Made by a program: the position numbers and the translations under genes. Shown piece by piece: positions 58,201-64,000 of a stretch of DNA of 64,000 nt. The stretch is from positions 16,973,808 through 17,037,807 of the forward strand of contig NC_088315.1 in NCBI RefSeq assembly GCF_910592395.1, written 5' to 3'. The stretch is from Lineus longissimus (taxonomy: Eukaryota; Nemertea; Pilidiophora; Heteronemertea; Lineidae). A model generated the notes under the pieces. The model saw only the letters and a program-made list of their open reading frames with translations, was not told the origin of the DNA and did not search any database. How positions within the stretch are numbered: position 1 is the first letter of the stretch; the number at the start of each line of letters is the position of its first letter.

Positions 58201-58945
58201 CTATGTAATAATGAAATAATGTAATTAGAGTGTATTTCACAGTACCAACGTTTCGGCCTACACTTTACATTTTTCGGGCGGTGAAAATGAACCTCTCATT
58301 TCCTGTTGATAAGTCCAGCGCAGATCAGTAAGCTAGACTCGGCCCGATGAACATGTGGACAAAAGTGCCTGCAATAGGCAGCCATTCAGAATCTTTCGTA
58401 TGACTTGCTGATGTATCCGATGAAATGTATTGAAACCGACTGAGGCGCGATGAGCGAATTGTATTGCTCGTACCAATGTCTCTTTACTCGGTTGACACTT
58501 AAAGTTTCTAAATGTCCTTAAACTCATTAAAAGGCTTTTTAAAGGGAATCAAAAAACCCCTTGACTCGAGGTTTTTTTTCGGACGCTCAAAAGCCCTCAA
58601 TGGTTTTCATTTCCCAGAATAAGTGCCTTGAGGCCTGGGATGTACATGTATGATGCTTGTGCCCGCTTAAAATTATTTTAAATGGTTTTTCGAAATCTAC
58701 AAATCTTTATTGAAGATTGCACGAGGTCATTTTCGAGAATCGTTTATTACAGATTCCCCATACAGGTAACGTTGAAGAAAGTCATGAAAAGCAACAATTA
58801 AACTAATTACTCTAACCAAGAGGTAAATTCCGTGACTTGACATCATTCTGTGATATTCCTTTTTTCAGGTTGCTATGGACGCCTGTATGGACCCAAGGGC
58901 TATGGATACGGCGGCGGTGCTGGTGCCTTAACTATGACTCAATAA
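31125..58945 (+). CDS. Nine-LIM-domain muscle LIM protein (CRP/MLP family), 19 coding exons, 916 residues
   Basis: The joined exons total 2751 nt. LIM domains are at residues 11-62, 107-158, 203-254, 306-357, 409-460, 511-562, 614-665, 728-779 and 842-893. All have the full ligand set C-x2-C-x17-H-x2-C-x2-C-x2-C-x17-C-x2-C, and each binds two zinc ions. Each is followed by a [12 protein letters not shown]-type glycine-rich stretch, the mark of cysteine-rich/muscle LIM proteins. Linkers between modules carry NPLAAKFGG-like words. Relatives (vertebrate CRP1-3 with two LIMs, Drosophila Mlp84B with five) dock on actin, alpha-actinin and Z-discs and also enter nuclei; a scaffold in muscle is inferred. 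No catalytic domain is present. Intron phases alternate 1 (inside a LIM) and 2 (between LIMs); LIM9 has an extra phase-0 intron. The first ATG is in exon 1; upstream non-coding exons are not identified. Confidence 0.92.
32497..32645. repeat. Small foldback element in intron 1
   Basis: AAATCTGAATTCG…CCTGCATGACCA on the left is the reverse complement of TGGTCATGCAGG…CGAATTCAGATTT on the right. The arms are about 40 bp around a 65-bp centre. No ORF. Confidence 0.6.
34756..34782. repeat. G27 homopolymer
   Basis: An uninterrupted run of 27 G on the plus strand inside intron 1. It could form G-quadruplexes and is also a likely place for assembly length errors. Confidence 0.9.
35025..35345 (+). repeat. 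Dispersed repeat, TGTCCGTCGTCCGT type
   Basis: Contains GTGTCCGTCGTCCGTAGTC followed by CGTCGTC repeats and then AACTTTACACAGG. Sequences of this type recur widely in marine invertebrate genomes. The open stretch inside is not a gene. Confidence 0.4.
35577..35598. repeat. C22 homopolymer
   Basis: An uninterrupted run of 22 C, about 0.8 kb from the G27 run of the same intron. Confidence 0.9.
36354..36495 (+). CDS. LIM gene exon 2: second half of LIM1
   Basis: Acceptor CTTTCCGTCTCCAG. A+CC completes Thr, then [20 protein letters not shown] and KTC close LIM1, with the tail [11 protein letters not shown]. Donor GTGAGT at 36496, phase 2. This half has the ordinary 'LDSTTVAEH' form, unlike LIM2-LIM8. 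Confidence 0.92.
41236..41385. mobile_element. Remnant of a TA-flanked mariner/Tigger-like element
   Basis: Starts TA-CAGTAGAACCTCTACATTAG and has TGTCCTTAATAGAGAG twice. 'CAGTAGAACCTCTATTAAGGAC' ends are common in Tc1/mariner-type MITEs. The right end is lost or degenerate. Confidence 0.4.
41490..41824. repeat. Near-complete palindromic MITE in intron 2
   Basis: The left arm (about 41490-41655) and right arm (about 41690-41824) are imperfect reverse complements along most of their length. They share CCTGTGAAAAAT, TTTATCCGACA and CTGAAAGGTC in opposite orientation around a short centre. A transcript through this intron could form a long hairpin. Confidence 0.65.
43254..43399 (+). CDS. LIM gene exon 3: linker and first half of LIM2
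   Basis: Acceptor TTGCCTCTCTTAG. GA+A makes Glu, then [20 protein letters not shown], a basic Ser-rich linker, before [13 protein letters not shown] and HKSCLRC. Donor GTAAGT at 43400, phase 1. The basic KKR could serve as a weak nuclear signal (inference). Confidence 0.93.
44090..44198. mobile_element. 109-bp TA-flanked MITE in intron 3
   Basis: TA at 44088-44089 and 44199-44200. The ends CAGTCTAAATCACAA and TTGTGATTTGGACTG are inverted repeats. The centre adds a CAGTTGCACGCAACTG palindrome, so the whole folds as a hairpin. It fits Tc1/mariner-derived MITEs. Confidence 0.65.
45043..45172 (+). CDS. LIM gene exon 4: second half of LIM2
   Basis: Acceptor GGTTTTTTTCAG. It reads [23 protein letters not shown] and [16 protein letters not shown]. 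Donor GTGAGT at 45173, phase 2. The Gly-rich tail is shorter than usual. Confidence 0.92.
45543..45700 (+). CDS. LIM gene exon 5: linker and first half of LIM3
   Basis: Acceptor CATTTCTTTTAG. The linker [20 protein letters not shown] is followed by [17 protein letters not shown] and HKTCVKC. Donor GTAAGT at 45701, phase 1. Closely matches exon 7. Confidence 0.93.
46183..46333 (+). CDS. LIM gene exon 6: second half of LIM3
   Basis: Acceptor CCTTTTTTTCAG. It reads [20 protein letters not shown] and [16 protein letters not shown]. Donor GTAAGT at 46334, phase 2. The GPKG tail motif is GTKG here, shared only with exon 8. Confidence 0.93.
46893..47050 (+). CDS. LIM gene exon 7: linker and first half of LIM4
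   Basis: Acceptor ATTTGCTTCCAG. The linker [21 protein letters not shown] is followed by [17 protein letters not shown] and HKTCVKC. The usual VYHAEK is VYLAEK; that His is not a zinc ligand. Donor GTAAGT at 47051, phase 1. Tandem duplicate of exon 5, exactly the same length (158 nt). Confidence 0.93.
47384..47453 (-). repeat. tRNA-like SINE head in intron 7
   Basis: On the minus strand GTCGCGTTAATGGTCAGAGT resembles box A and the D-arm, and GTGGGATCGAATCCC resembles box B and the T-arm, at tRNA-like spacing. The acceptor ends do not pair, so this is a SINE head or tRNA pseudogene rather than a tRNA gene. It sits in the part of intron 7 that makes it longer than its duplicate, intron 5. Confidence 0.4.
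47659..47809 (+). CDS. LIM gene exon 8: second half of LIM4
   Basis: Acceptor CCTTTTTTTCAG, preceded by the same CAGTCCGTTTCC word as exon 6. It reads [20 protein letters not shown] and [16 protein letters not shown]. Donor GTAAGT at 47810, phase 2. Same length (151 nt) as exon 6; the tail after GCSV has diverged. Confidence 0.93.
47998..48240. repeat. Dispersed repeat, copy 1, in intron 8
   Basis: Shares AAGGAATTGAT, CTGGAGGTATTG and the later TTCTATT…CTCAAA words in order with 56203-56458, which lies inside a LIM (a different intron class). It is therefore a mobile repeat rather than duplicated intron. Confidence 0.5.
48421..48578 (+). CDS. LIM gene exon 9: linker and first half of LIM5
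   Basis: Acceptor CGTTCATTGCAG. The linker [20 protein letters not shown] is followed by [17 protein letters not shown] and HKHCLKC. Donor GTAAGT at 48579, phase 1. Closely similar to exon 11, and again 158 nt. Confidence 0.93.
49904..50051 (+). CDS. LIM gene exon 10: second half of LIM5
   Basis: Acceptor TTCTGTCTTTCAG. It reads [20 protein letters not shown] and [19 protein letters not shown], then VLSVEQEST. Donor GTAAGT at 50052, phase 2. Confidence 0.93.
50865..51050 (+). repeat. Dispersed repeat shared with L0 (copy 2), with a small signal-like ORF
   Basis: Matches 2085-2270. From 50857 an 81-codon frame opens with [20 protein letters not shown], a good signal-peptide shape, then [17 protein letters not shown]. 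It lies inside intron 10 of the LIM gene and could be an exon carried in by the repeat; no splice partner is seen. Confidence 0.45.
51142..51299 (+). CDS. LIM gene exon 11: linker and first half of LIM6
   Basis: Acceptor TTGTCTCTTCAG. The linker [20 protein letters not shown] is followed by [17 protein letters not shown] and HKHCLNC. Donor GTAAGC at 51300, phase 1. Confidence 0.93.
51465..51624 (+). CDS. LIM gene exon 12: second half of LIM6
   Basis: Acceptor TTTCCTTCAAG. It reads [20 protein letters not shown] and [20 protein letters not shown], then [12 protein letters not shown]. Donor GTACGG at 51625, phase 2. The intron before it is only 165 bp, the shortest in the gene. Confidence 0.93.
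52126..52274 (+). CDS. LIM gene exon 13: linker and first half of LIM7
   Basis: Acceptor CTATTCTGTCTTGCAG. The linker [19 protein letters not shown] is followed by [17 protein letters not shown] and HRHCLKC. Donor GTAAGT at 52275, phase 1. Confidence 0.93.
52319..52487. mobile_element. MITE with CAGGGC…GCCCTG ends, copy 1
   Basis: Ends CAGGGCGGAGTT and CAACCGGGCCCTG. The inside has GATAACGTGACTTTTGTGCT and TACTTAACGTAACTG in common with 61537-61694. This 'CAGGGCCCGGTTGTTCAAAA' type is hAT-like by its ends. It starts 45 bp after the exon 13 donor. Confidence 0.55.
52790..53324. mobile_element. MULE deletion derivative with about 120-bp TIRs
   Basis: The left arm (52790-52920) and right arm (about 53205-53324) are inverted repeats sharing ATTATTTTTAACTTGGGTGG and CAAGCAGAATACGCCCCTCT. 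Flanks TATATAGTA (52781-52789) and TATATAATA (53325-53333) look like a 9-bp target duplication with one change. Long TIRs plus a 9-bp duplication are typical of Mutator-like elements. A fossil transposase start lies inside (53043-53211). Confidence 0.75.
53043..53211 (+). pseudogene. Fossil N-terminus of a MULE/ZSWIM-like transposase
   Basis: An ATG at 53043 opens [20 protein letters not shown] and TY. After one TGA the same frame continues [32 protein letters not shown] and stops. 'Lg..f.sy.dF..al..Y….f' is the N-terminal pattern of MULE transposases and the MULE-derived ZSWIM1/3 proteins. The rest is deleted, so it is non-functional. One in-frame stop interrupts it. Confidence 0.55.
53653..53848 (+). 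CDS. LIM gene exon 14: second half of LIM7 and acidic linker
   Basis: Acceptor TTTTTCTTCCAG. It reads [20 protein letters not shown] and [20 protein letters not shown], then [20 protein letters not shown] and DEE. The longest of the module exons because of the His/Asn/acidic linker. Donor GTAGGA at 53849, phase 2. Confidence 0.93.
55942..56087 (+). CDS. LIM gene exon 15: linker and first half of LIM8
   Basis: Acceptor CTTCTGTCTCCTAG. The linker [20 protein letters not shown] is followed by [17 protein letters not shown] and HKGCLCC. Donor GTGAGT at 56088, phase 1. CLCC has an extra Cys beside the ligand pair. Confidence 0.93.
56203..56458. repeat. Dispersed repeat, copy 2, in intron 15
   Basis: Matches 47998-48240. 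Its core (56204-56372) has inverted ends: GAATTGATGCCG…GGTATTGG on the left and CAATACCG…GGATCAACTTC on the right, like a MITE. Confidence 0.5.
56520..56676 (+). CDS. LIM gene exon 16: second half of LIM8
   Basis: Acceptor TTTGTCTTACAG. It reads [20 protein letters not shown] and [19 protein letters not shown], then [10 protein letters not shown]. Donor GTGAGT at 56677, phase 2. GPKG is GPHG here. Confidence 0.93.
56826..56857. repeat. Tandem 9-mer repeat
   Basis: Three-plus copies of GATCCAGCT in intron 16. Too short to judge further. Confidence 0.7.
57175..57331 (+). CDS. LIM gene exon 17: linker and start of LIM9
   Basis: Acceptor GATTTTGATTTTCAG. The linker ([20 protein letters not shown]…) leads to [19 protein letters not shown]. 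The donor GTGAGG at 57332 cuts in phase 0 just before the VYHKSC finger residues. This intron position is unique in the gene. Confidence 0.92.
57784..57797. repeat. G-rich homopolymer in intron 17
   Basis: A run of about 14 G. One of several G:C homopolymers in the window. Confidence 0.7.
57871..57964 (+). CDS. LIM gene exon 18: middle of LIM9
   Basis: Acceptor TGTCGTTTATAG. It reads [20 protein letters not shown] and [11 protein letters not shown]. Donor GTGAGT at 57965, phase 1. The '[12 protein letters not shown]' form is that of vertebrate CRPs, unlike LIM2-LIM8. Confidence 0.92.
58869..58945 (+). CDS. LIM gene exon 19: end of LIM9 and stop codon
   Basis: Acceptor ATTCCTTTTTTCAG. It reads [19 protein letters not shown], then ALTMTQ, and the TAA at 58943-58945. 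The final Gly-rich tail is a standard CRP ending. Confidence 0.93.
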
Positions 58946-58946
58946 A
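58941..58946 (+). promoter_or_regulatory. AATAAA overlapping the stop codon
   Basis: CTCAATAAATTG: the hexamer AATAAA contains the TAA stop. It is a perfect polyadenylation signal, but cleavage here would leave a 3' UTR of some 15-30 bases. ATTAAA near 58973 and AATAAA near 60146 are alternatives. Confidence 0.3.
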
Positions 58947-60683
58947 TTGCCGTAAGAGCTAATTTGGCTTTCATTAAAAAATGTGCTGCAATAGTATTGT
59001 ATGCAGGGAATGCCTTATACACTATTCGTCGATTCAAATTTTACACTGTACACCAAAACCATTTGATTTAATCTCAACAAAAGCTATGGAATCCCCCCGT
59101 GTGAAGTGCAAAATGAAGTTTCATTGCCTTTTCTGCTCCAGTCAATCGGTTTACATGGTTGAAAGCTTATTTCTCAATAGCATCCCGCGAAGTTACTATT
59201 TATAGCTCACAAGGTCATTTGCATAAGATATTGATGACGTTTTAGTCACGTGACAGTCGGACATCGACACTTATTTCTACGCATTTGAGCTTATTTCAAA
59301 GTCAATTATCTTTGACCCTAGGCACATTGTTTTTAGCATGAATGATACCATACATAGAGTCAGAGAGAGAAATATTCAGAACAATTATGTAGTATTTCCA
59401 ACACTCGGACATGTGCCCGATTGAATCTAACTGCCCTAGTTAGAAAGCCTGAAGCCATTACGAAACCGCATGTTTGTCCGATAGTGCCTGTAATTCAGCG
59501 TTAGGGAAATAGAGTGCAGCAGCTGCAGTGACGTCATCTTCGCGGAATGCTATTTAAACGATATCGTTGTGAATGAAGTGTTGCCATTGTCATCTTTATC
59601 AAGATCATATAGCAACAGGCCATCTTAATGAAGATTGCCATAGCAACACGATATTTTACATTTTTATTGTATTTGCTAAGACGTGTAGACATTAAAGGGC
59701 GACTATAGGCCTCAGCTAGGGGGTCAAATTGCTGGTCTTCAGGTGAATTATATGCACAGTTCGCATGATTCAGTTATTAATATCTTCTTCGTACATGCCT
59801 GAATAGTTTTGATGCACGGTGAGATTGGAGAGACCCCTATACTACTTTGTGTAACTTTGTGTAACTTTATCTTGCCTACCTGGCTACTGCCTACAGTCAC
59901 CCTTTAACAAAGGTAAATTAACAAAATGCCAAATTTGCACGGGAGTTTTATTTGCGCGAATTTCACGAATAACAACAATTTGCTAATAACAAGCGCAAAA
60001 CATTTTTTAGAAAGGCCAAAAGAAATTTTGCAACCTGTCAAGAAATGGATGAATCTTTAAAAGAATTTGCGAATCGCCAAAAAATTGAGGTGAAATCTCA
60101 TAATGGTTAATCAACAATACATTCACTTGGTTTGGGTTATATTCAATAAAATTCGTGTGGCCCATTTTGGTTTTTATAACACCAACACAAGTCAGATTTC
60201 ACCAAGTTGGTTATCGTGTTCACAATAATGTCAATTATAAACATGGGAAACCGTTGTGACACGCACTATATCCTAAAACATGCTAACCTTGGCAAAATCG
60301 TGCTTACTCTGCCAAAATTGTGCTAACTTTGCCGACCTATAATTTGTGTAAAACATCTCGTAAAAAAGTGGCAAAATGTGAAAAATTCGTACTTTTAAAC
60401 CGAACAGACTTTGGAACAAATTTCGAAAACTGTTCTTTATCATCATTAAAATGTATTTCCGATGAGATGAAATTTTCTCAGAATTTCTTTAATATAATTA
60501 TATCAGTGTTTGTGTTCTGATTGATATTCGAGGGTTGGCAAAGCTATCCCAGTGAAGGCAAAGTACACTCTAAACGTTTTCGGGCAACACAAATACATGT
60601 ATGCACACCAAAGAGGTATTTCGGTAAACTGAAAGAGGTTTAAACTGAAAAAAAAGATATTCTGAAAAACCTCTAATCGTTTT
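58946..60683. other. 3' UTR and intergenic region
   Basis: Downstream flank of the LIM gene, AT-rich. No exon or repeat I can support. Confidence 0.4.
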
Positions 60684-61345
60684 GGAAGTGACTTGTTTTG
60701 CCCTGAATGGAGAGCCGAACTCATTAATATTCATAGTTCTAGAAGATCTGATTATCATTCAATGGAAAAGCGGTGTTCAACACTACTGGAGTTATAGCGA
60801 AAGGCCTTAGCAATGTACCCAATGCATTTAGAACGCCTATCAGTTAATCACATACTCTTGTATATTCCTCTCCTGCCTTTTATGACAAGAACACGCGTTT
60901 GGAAAAGAAAAAAAAACGAGAGCGTGAAATCGGCCACTGTTAATTATGCGAATATTTATTCAAATATTACGTGTCTGCTCTTCGATTGGCTAATGTGTTG
61001 TAAAGTCTCCGCCTCACAAAACAGGGTAGAATAGTTTACCTATTTGGCAAGCCGGTGTAAAAGAAATGCAAGTCCCCCTGGAATTTAAGTCCGGTCCTTT
61101 TGTTAAAGTGAATAGAGTCGCTGAGTTCCTTTGTTGAAGATTATGTAGCTAACCCTAACAAACCATTAACCACATTTGTTGACAATACACAGCTATTGTA
61201 TTGGGTTATGCATTCCTAGGACGTCCATTCCTTTTACACCGGGATTGCCAAACTTGGTTGATTTTCAGTGCTGTTGGGCAATCGGCTCACCAAACAGGGC
61301 AAAAAATGATGCCTGTTCGGAGAGCGGCCTGCCACAAATATCCTG
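60684..61345. repeat. Decayed copy of the TTTGGCAAGC palindrome family
   Basis: GAATGGAGAGCCGAACTCAT near 60705, then AACAGGGTAGAATAGTTTAC, CTATTTGGCAAGCC and GCCTGTTCGGAGAGCGGC near 61310, match 63155-63392 in order. An unrelated 191-bp MITE (61052-61242) sits inside. Confidence 0.5.
61052..61242. mobile_element. Short MITE, GTGTAAAA-ended family, copy 2
   Basis: Ends CCGGTGTAAAAGAAATG and CATTCCTTTTACACCGG are inverted repeats. The inside matches the minus strand of 1249-1433 (AGTCCGGTCCTTTTGTTAAA, TTGACAATACACAGCTATTG). It interrupts the repeat at 60684-61345 between GGCAAG and GATTGCC. Confidence 0.65.
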
Positions 61346-61536
61346 CCAATAGTTTTTCGCTGAAAAACCTCTACAGAAGGGCATATTTGCTGAAAAACAT
61401 TTAAAGATTAAAAGGTTTAAACCTTTAAAGATTTTTACAAAGCTAAAAAACGTTTATTTCTAGAAGCGTAAGAGCAGGTTTTGCAATCCACCACACTCTT
61501 AAAATAGTAAAAATAACTATTTTTTTGCTACTCGAT

Positions 61537-61694
61537 CAGGCCTGAGTTGTTCAAAATCACATTAGCTATATGACGAAGAAGTTAAGTCTTAAAATTGTAA
61601 TGAGTTCAACTGAAAGAGATAACGTCCTATAAGTATACTTAACGTAACTGTTAGGGATAACGTGACTTTTGTGCTTTTGAACAAGCGGGCCCTG
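61537..61694. mobile_element. MITE with CAGG…GCCCTG ends, copy 2
   Basis: Ends CAGGCCTGAGTTGTTCAAAA and GAACAAGCGGGCCCTG. Shares AACTGAAAGAGATAA and TACTTAACGTAACTG with 52319-52487. No ORF. Confidence 0.55.
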
Positions 61695-62047
61695 ACAGTT
61701 GCCGTAGCACCGACAGTGAAGTTAAGTAGTTGTTTTAACTACATTGTTTATTGGTAACCATTTTAATGGCAATTTTTACTACCTTTTTAGTTGGAACAAA
61801 TAATTAATGATTAGTTTTTACTAATTTCACAGTTGGTGCTACAGGAACTACAAAAGTAGTAGTTTTTACGAATAAATTTAAAGAGTGCAGCGGGTTTTTG
61901 AGGAGTAGGATCCACAGCATTTAATTACTTGCCTCGTTTTAATGATAATACACATTTGAGTAGACACTATACTACATGTATGTCCTCTCTTTAACTACTT
62001 TCTTAGTAAGCCATAATCGAGTATGAATGTTATTAATTTGTATTATA

Positions 62048-62815
62048 CACTGCGGTGAAAAGTTTTTGCGATGACCCCAAAATTCCTCTCATGTCCAATT
62101 AACCTGTTTCCTTCCTAATTATTATAACAATATGGAAGTACGTTTGCCCTTGTTCTCCAGAAAGATACAATAATAGTGCCTCATTTCATCAATTTTTGAT
62201 GAAAGCTTGATGCTATTTAAGTAATTATGCAGTAATTACATGTAGGCGCCTGGTGTTTCTAGTCATTTTCTGATAGTAATATCATCAGACGCCTAATTTC
62301 AATACTGCATCGACCTTCATCAAAACTTGGGCCGTGTCGAATTAGCGGAATGAGCGGATGCTGTACAGAATATACATGTAATATAATTTCATACAAAATG
62401 GAACTTAATGAATTCATTACATTTTAATTCGTTCGATACGCCACAGAGATTATTTAAAAATCGTTTTTTTACAGTCGTTAAGCCATGACTCGCAATGAGG
62501 GCATGAAAACTGGTATGTAGGGACAGTTTAGTTCAGCCGGTAGCCGTGCGCAGCGCTGTATTACCGTACCTCCTTTCGTATTCAGAGTTCAGGCATGGTG
62601 ACGAGCATCGCGACAAATACTGGCTTTTCCAGGTGATTGAAGCCCAGAATCCGCTCGTTCCGCTAATTCCACATTGCGCAAAACTTGGTAACATTGTATC
62701 TTCCCAGAAAACAAGGGCAAAAGTAATACAATATTATTCCATTATTTAGGAGGGAAAAAGGTTAATTGGAAATGAGAGGAATTTAGGTTGTCCTAAAAAC
62801 ATTTGCAGAGTACTG
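62048..62815. mobile_element. TA-flanked DNA element with about 120-bp TIRs
   Basis: TA at 62046-62047 and 62816-62817. The arms 62048-62170 and about 62696-62815 are inverted repeats sharing ATTCCTCTCATGTCCAATTA-like and GCCCTTGTT segments. Outer ends are CACTGCGGTG and CAGAGTACTG. It fits a Tc1/mariner-type non-autonomous element. The open stretch inside (62546-62749) has no recognisable domain. Confidence 0.6.
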
Positions 62816-63162
62816 TAACTGTAAATTGTTATTTCTGTTATATTTTGACTTGCTTATTACTAAGTAACAATGTTTAAAAATTATAGTTAGCTGTTTGTTC
62901 TTGAGAGTATAAATAGTCAAATCGATAGCTGGAAAGGTTTTGCCGGATGAATATATAATAATAAAGGTATTGATGGTGATGGTTCTGACCAGCAGATGTG
63001 TTTAAAGAAGGAGCAGCAATTCAGTCTTCTAGCTTAGTCTATATTAGTATGGTTATACATGATAATGTGCAACAAGAACTAGCTCACAGAAACAACGTTT
63101 ACAACCAGTACTATAATTAAATCTAGCGCCAAATTTAGAGCTAATTTTTTTTTTGGAAGTGA

Positions 63163-63392
63163 CTATTTGGCAAGCCCGGCTTACCAAACAGCGACTTTTT
63201 CTTGTCCTGAATGGAGAGCCGAACTCATTAATATTAAAGTAAAGTCTCCAGCTCGCCAAACAGGGTAGATTTTTTACCTGTTTGGCATTAAGCCCGGCTG
63301 GCCGAACAGGGTGGCTTTTTAGTGCTGTTTGGCAAGCGGCTCTCCAAACAGGACAAAAAAAATGCCTGTTCGGCGAGCGGCTTGCCAAATAG
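63163..63392. repeat. Array of alternating TTTGGCAAGC palindromes with 14-bp TIRs
   Basis: Perfect inverted ends CTATTTGGCAAGCC and GGCTTGCCAAATAG. Between them at least six more copies of TGTTTGGCAAGC-like words alternate in orientation, making nested hairpins. The end resembles the inner part of the MULE end at 53305-53324 (CTATTTGG). Confidence 0.6.
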
Positions 63393-64000
63393 ACCCGGTC
63401 TTTTTTTTACAACTGAACCAATACGTACATACTGTAGTTAGTGGTAATTTGTATGGTTTCTATCAAGTATACAATGTAGATCAATCCATACTTGTTTGTA
63501 TAAAAGTTAGCTTGAACGAATTGTGATTAGTATGTCCATTAGGCAGTGGTGCCGTAGGAGAACTCAATCATATTAACCAGATTTCGCGAGACCCGAACGA
63601 ACGTCGACGTACGAAGTCTATGGTGTCCTGTGCTAATTTATTTACGGGACGACACTAATAAATCGTCTTTTATGCTTGATACGAGGAATTGGGGAAAATT
63701 TCAACAACAATTTGTCGATGTCATGCATCAAACTTCGCACTTCGTTGTTCATAACACTTCGTAAAGGCTTGCGAAACCTGCCTATTACTTTATAATTCAA
63801 TCGAACCACTGAGAGATCTTTGTGATTTATATTCTACTGGATCCACTCACCAATAAGATCCCAAATCCGACAATACCTGATTTGTACCACCGCCACGATG
63901 GGTAGAATCTAAACAGCCGAACACAATAATAGGCCTTTCGCAGCCATAAAAGGGGTGGGCTATCTATTCAAGAGTTAACAACGTAATCGTCATGACTAGT
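63393..64000. other. No gene seen
   Basis: Right edge of the window. No exon, repeat or RNA gene that I can support. Confidence 0.4.

Overview
This is animal nuclear DNA, most likely from a marine invertebrate. The evidence is a multi-exon gene with GT-AG introns, a CR1/Rex1-like LINE, pogo/Tc1-like, MULE-like and hAT-like DNA transposons, tRNA-like SINE pieces, frequent G:C homopolymers and many copies of TAGGCCTA-like and ACATGTACATGT-like words. An echinoderm or another invertebrate deuterostome would fit, but phylum cannot be fixed from sequence alone. There is no operon, CRISPR array, rRNA or intact tRNA gene.

Left half (1-28.6 kb): a tandem, decaying cluster of minus-strand genes for secreted LamG-like/PAN proteins. 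One repeat unit is a PAN-type exon (P) followed to the right by a block (L) that carries a single-exon, signal-peptide LamG-like ORF plus several kb of shared flank. L0 lies at 1-2765 and is cut by the window edge. P1 is at 5460-6545 and L1 at 11753-20060. P2 is at 21022-22058 and L2 at 22060-28590. Unit 1 alone also has two further exons (5114-5362 and 4593-4888) that join in frame into the end of another LamG-like fold. Mobile elements separate the units. They are a composite MITE pair at 2944-4380, a LINE with an unbroken 1031-residue endonuclease/reverse transcriptase ORF at 7202-10297, a foldback at 10322-10816, and a 1943-bp pogo-like transposon at 13773-15715. The empty site of the pogo-like element is preserved in the L2 copy.

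Right half (31.1-58.9 kb): one plus-strand gene of 19 coding exons, assembled here base by base. All intron phases agree. It encodes a 916-residue protein of nine CRP/MLP-type LIM domains, each followed by a glycine-rich tail, in the style of Drosophila Mlp84B but longer. It is probably a muscle Z-disc/actin-associated scaffold. LIM1 to LIM8 are each built from two exons with one intron in phase 1 inside the domain and phase-2 introns between domains, so most modules can be duplicated or skipped without changing frame. LIM3 and LIM4 are a recent tandem duplicate that includes intron sequence. The introns hold several MITEs, including a deletion derivative of a MULE that keeps a fossil of the transposase N-terminus.

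The right edge (59-64 kb) has no gene I can support. It holds dispersed repeats: a TA-flanked long-TIR element, a hAT-like MITE, and an array of alternating palindromes.
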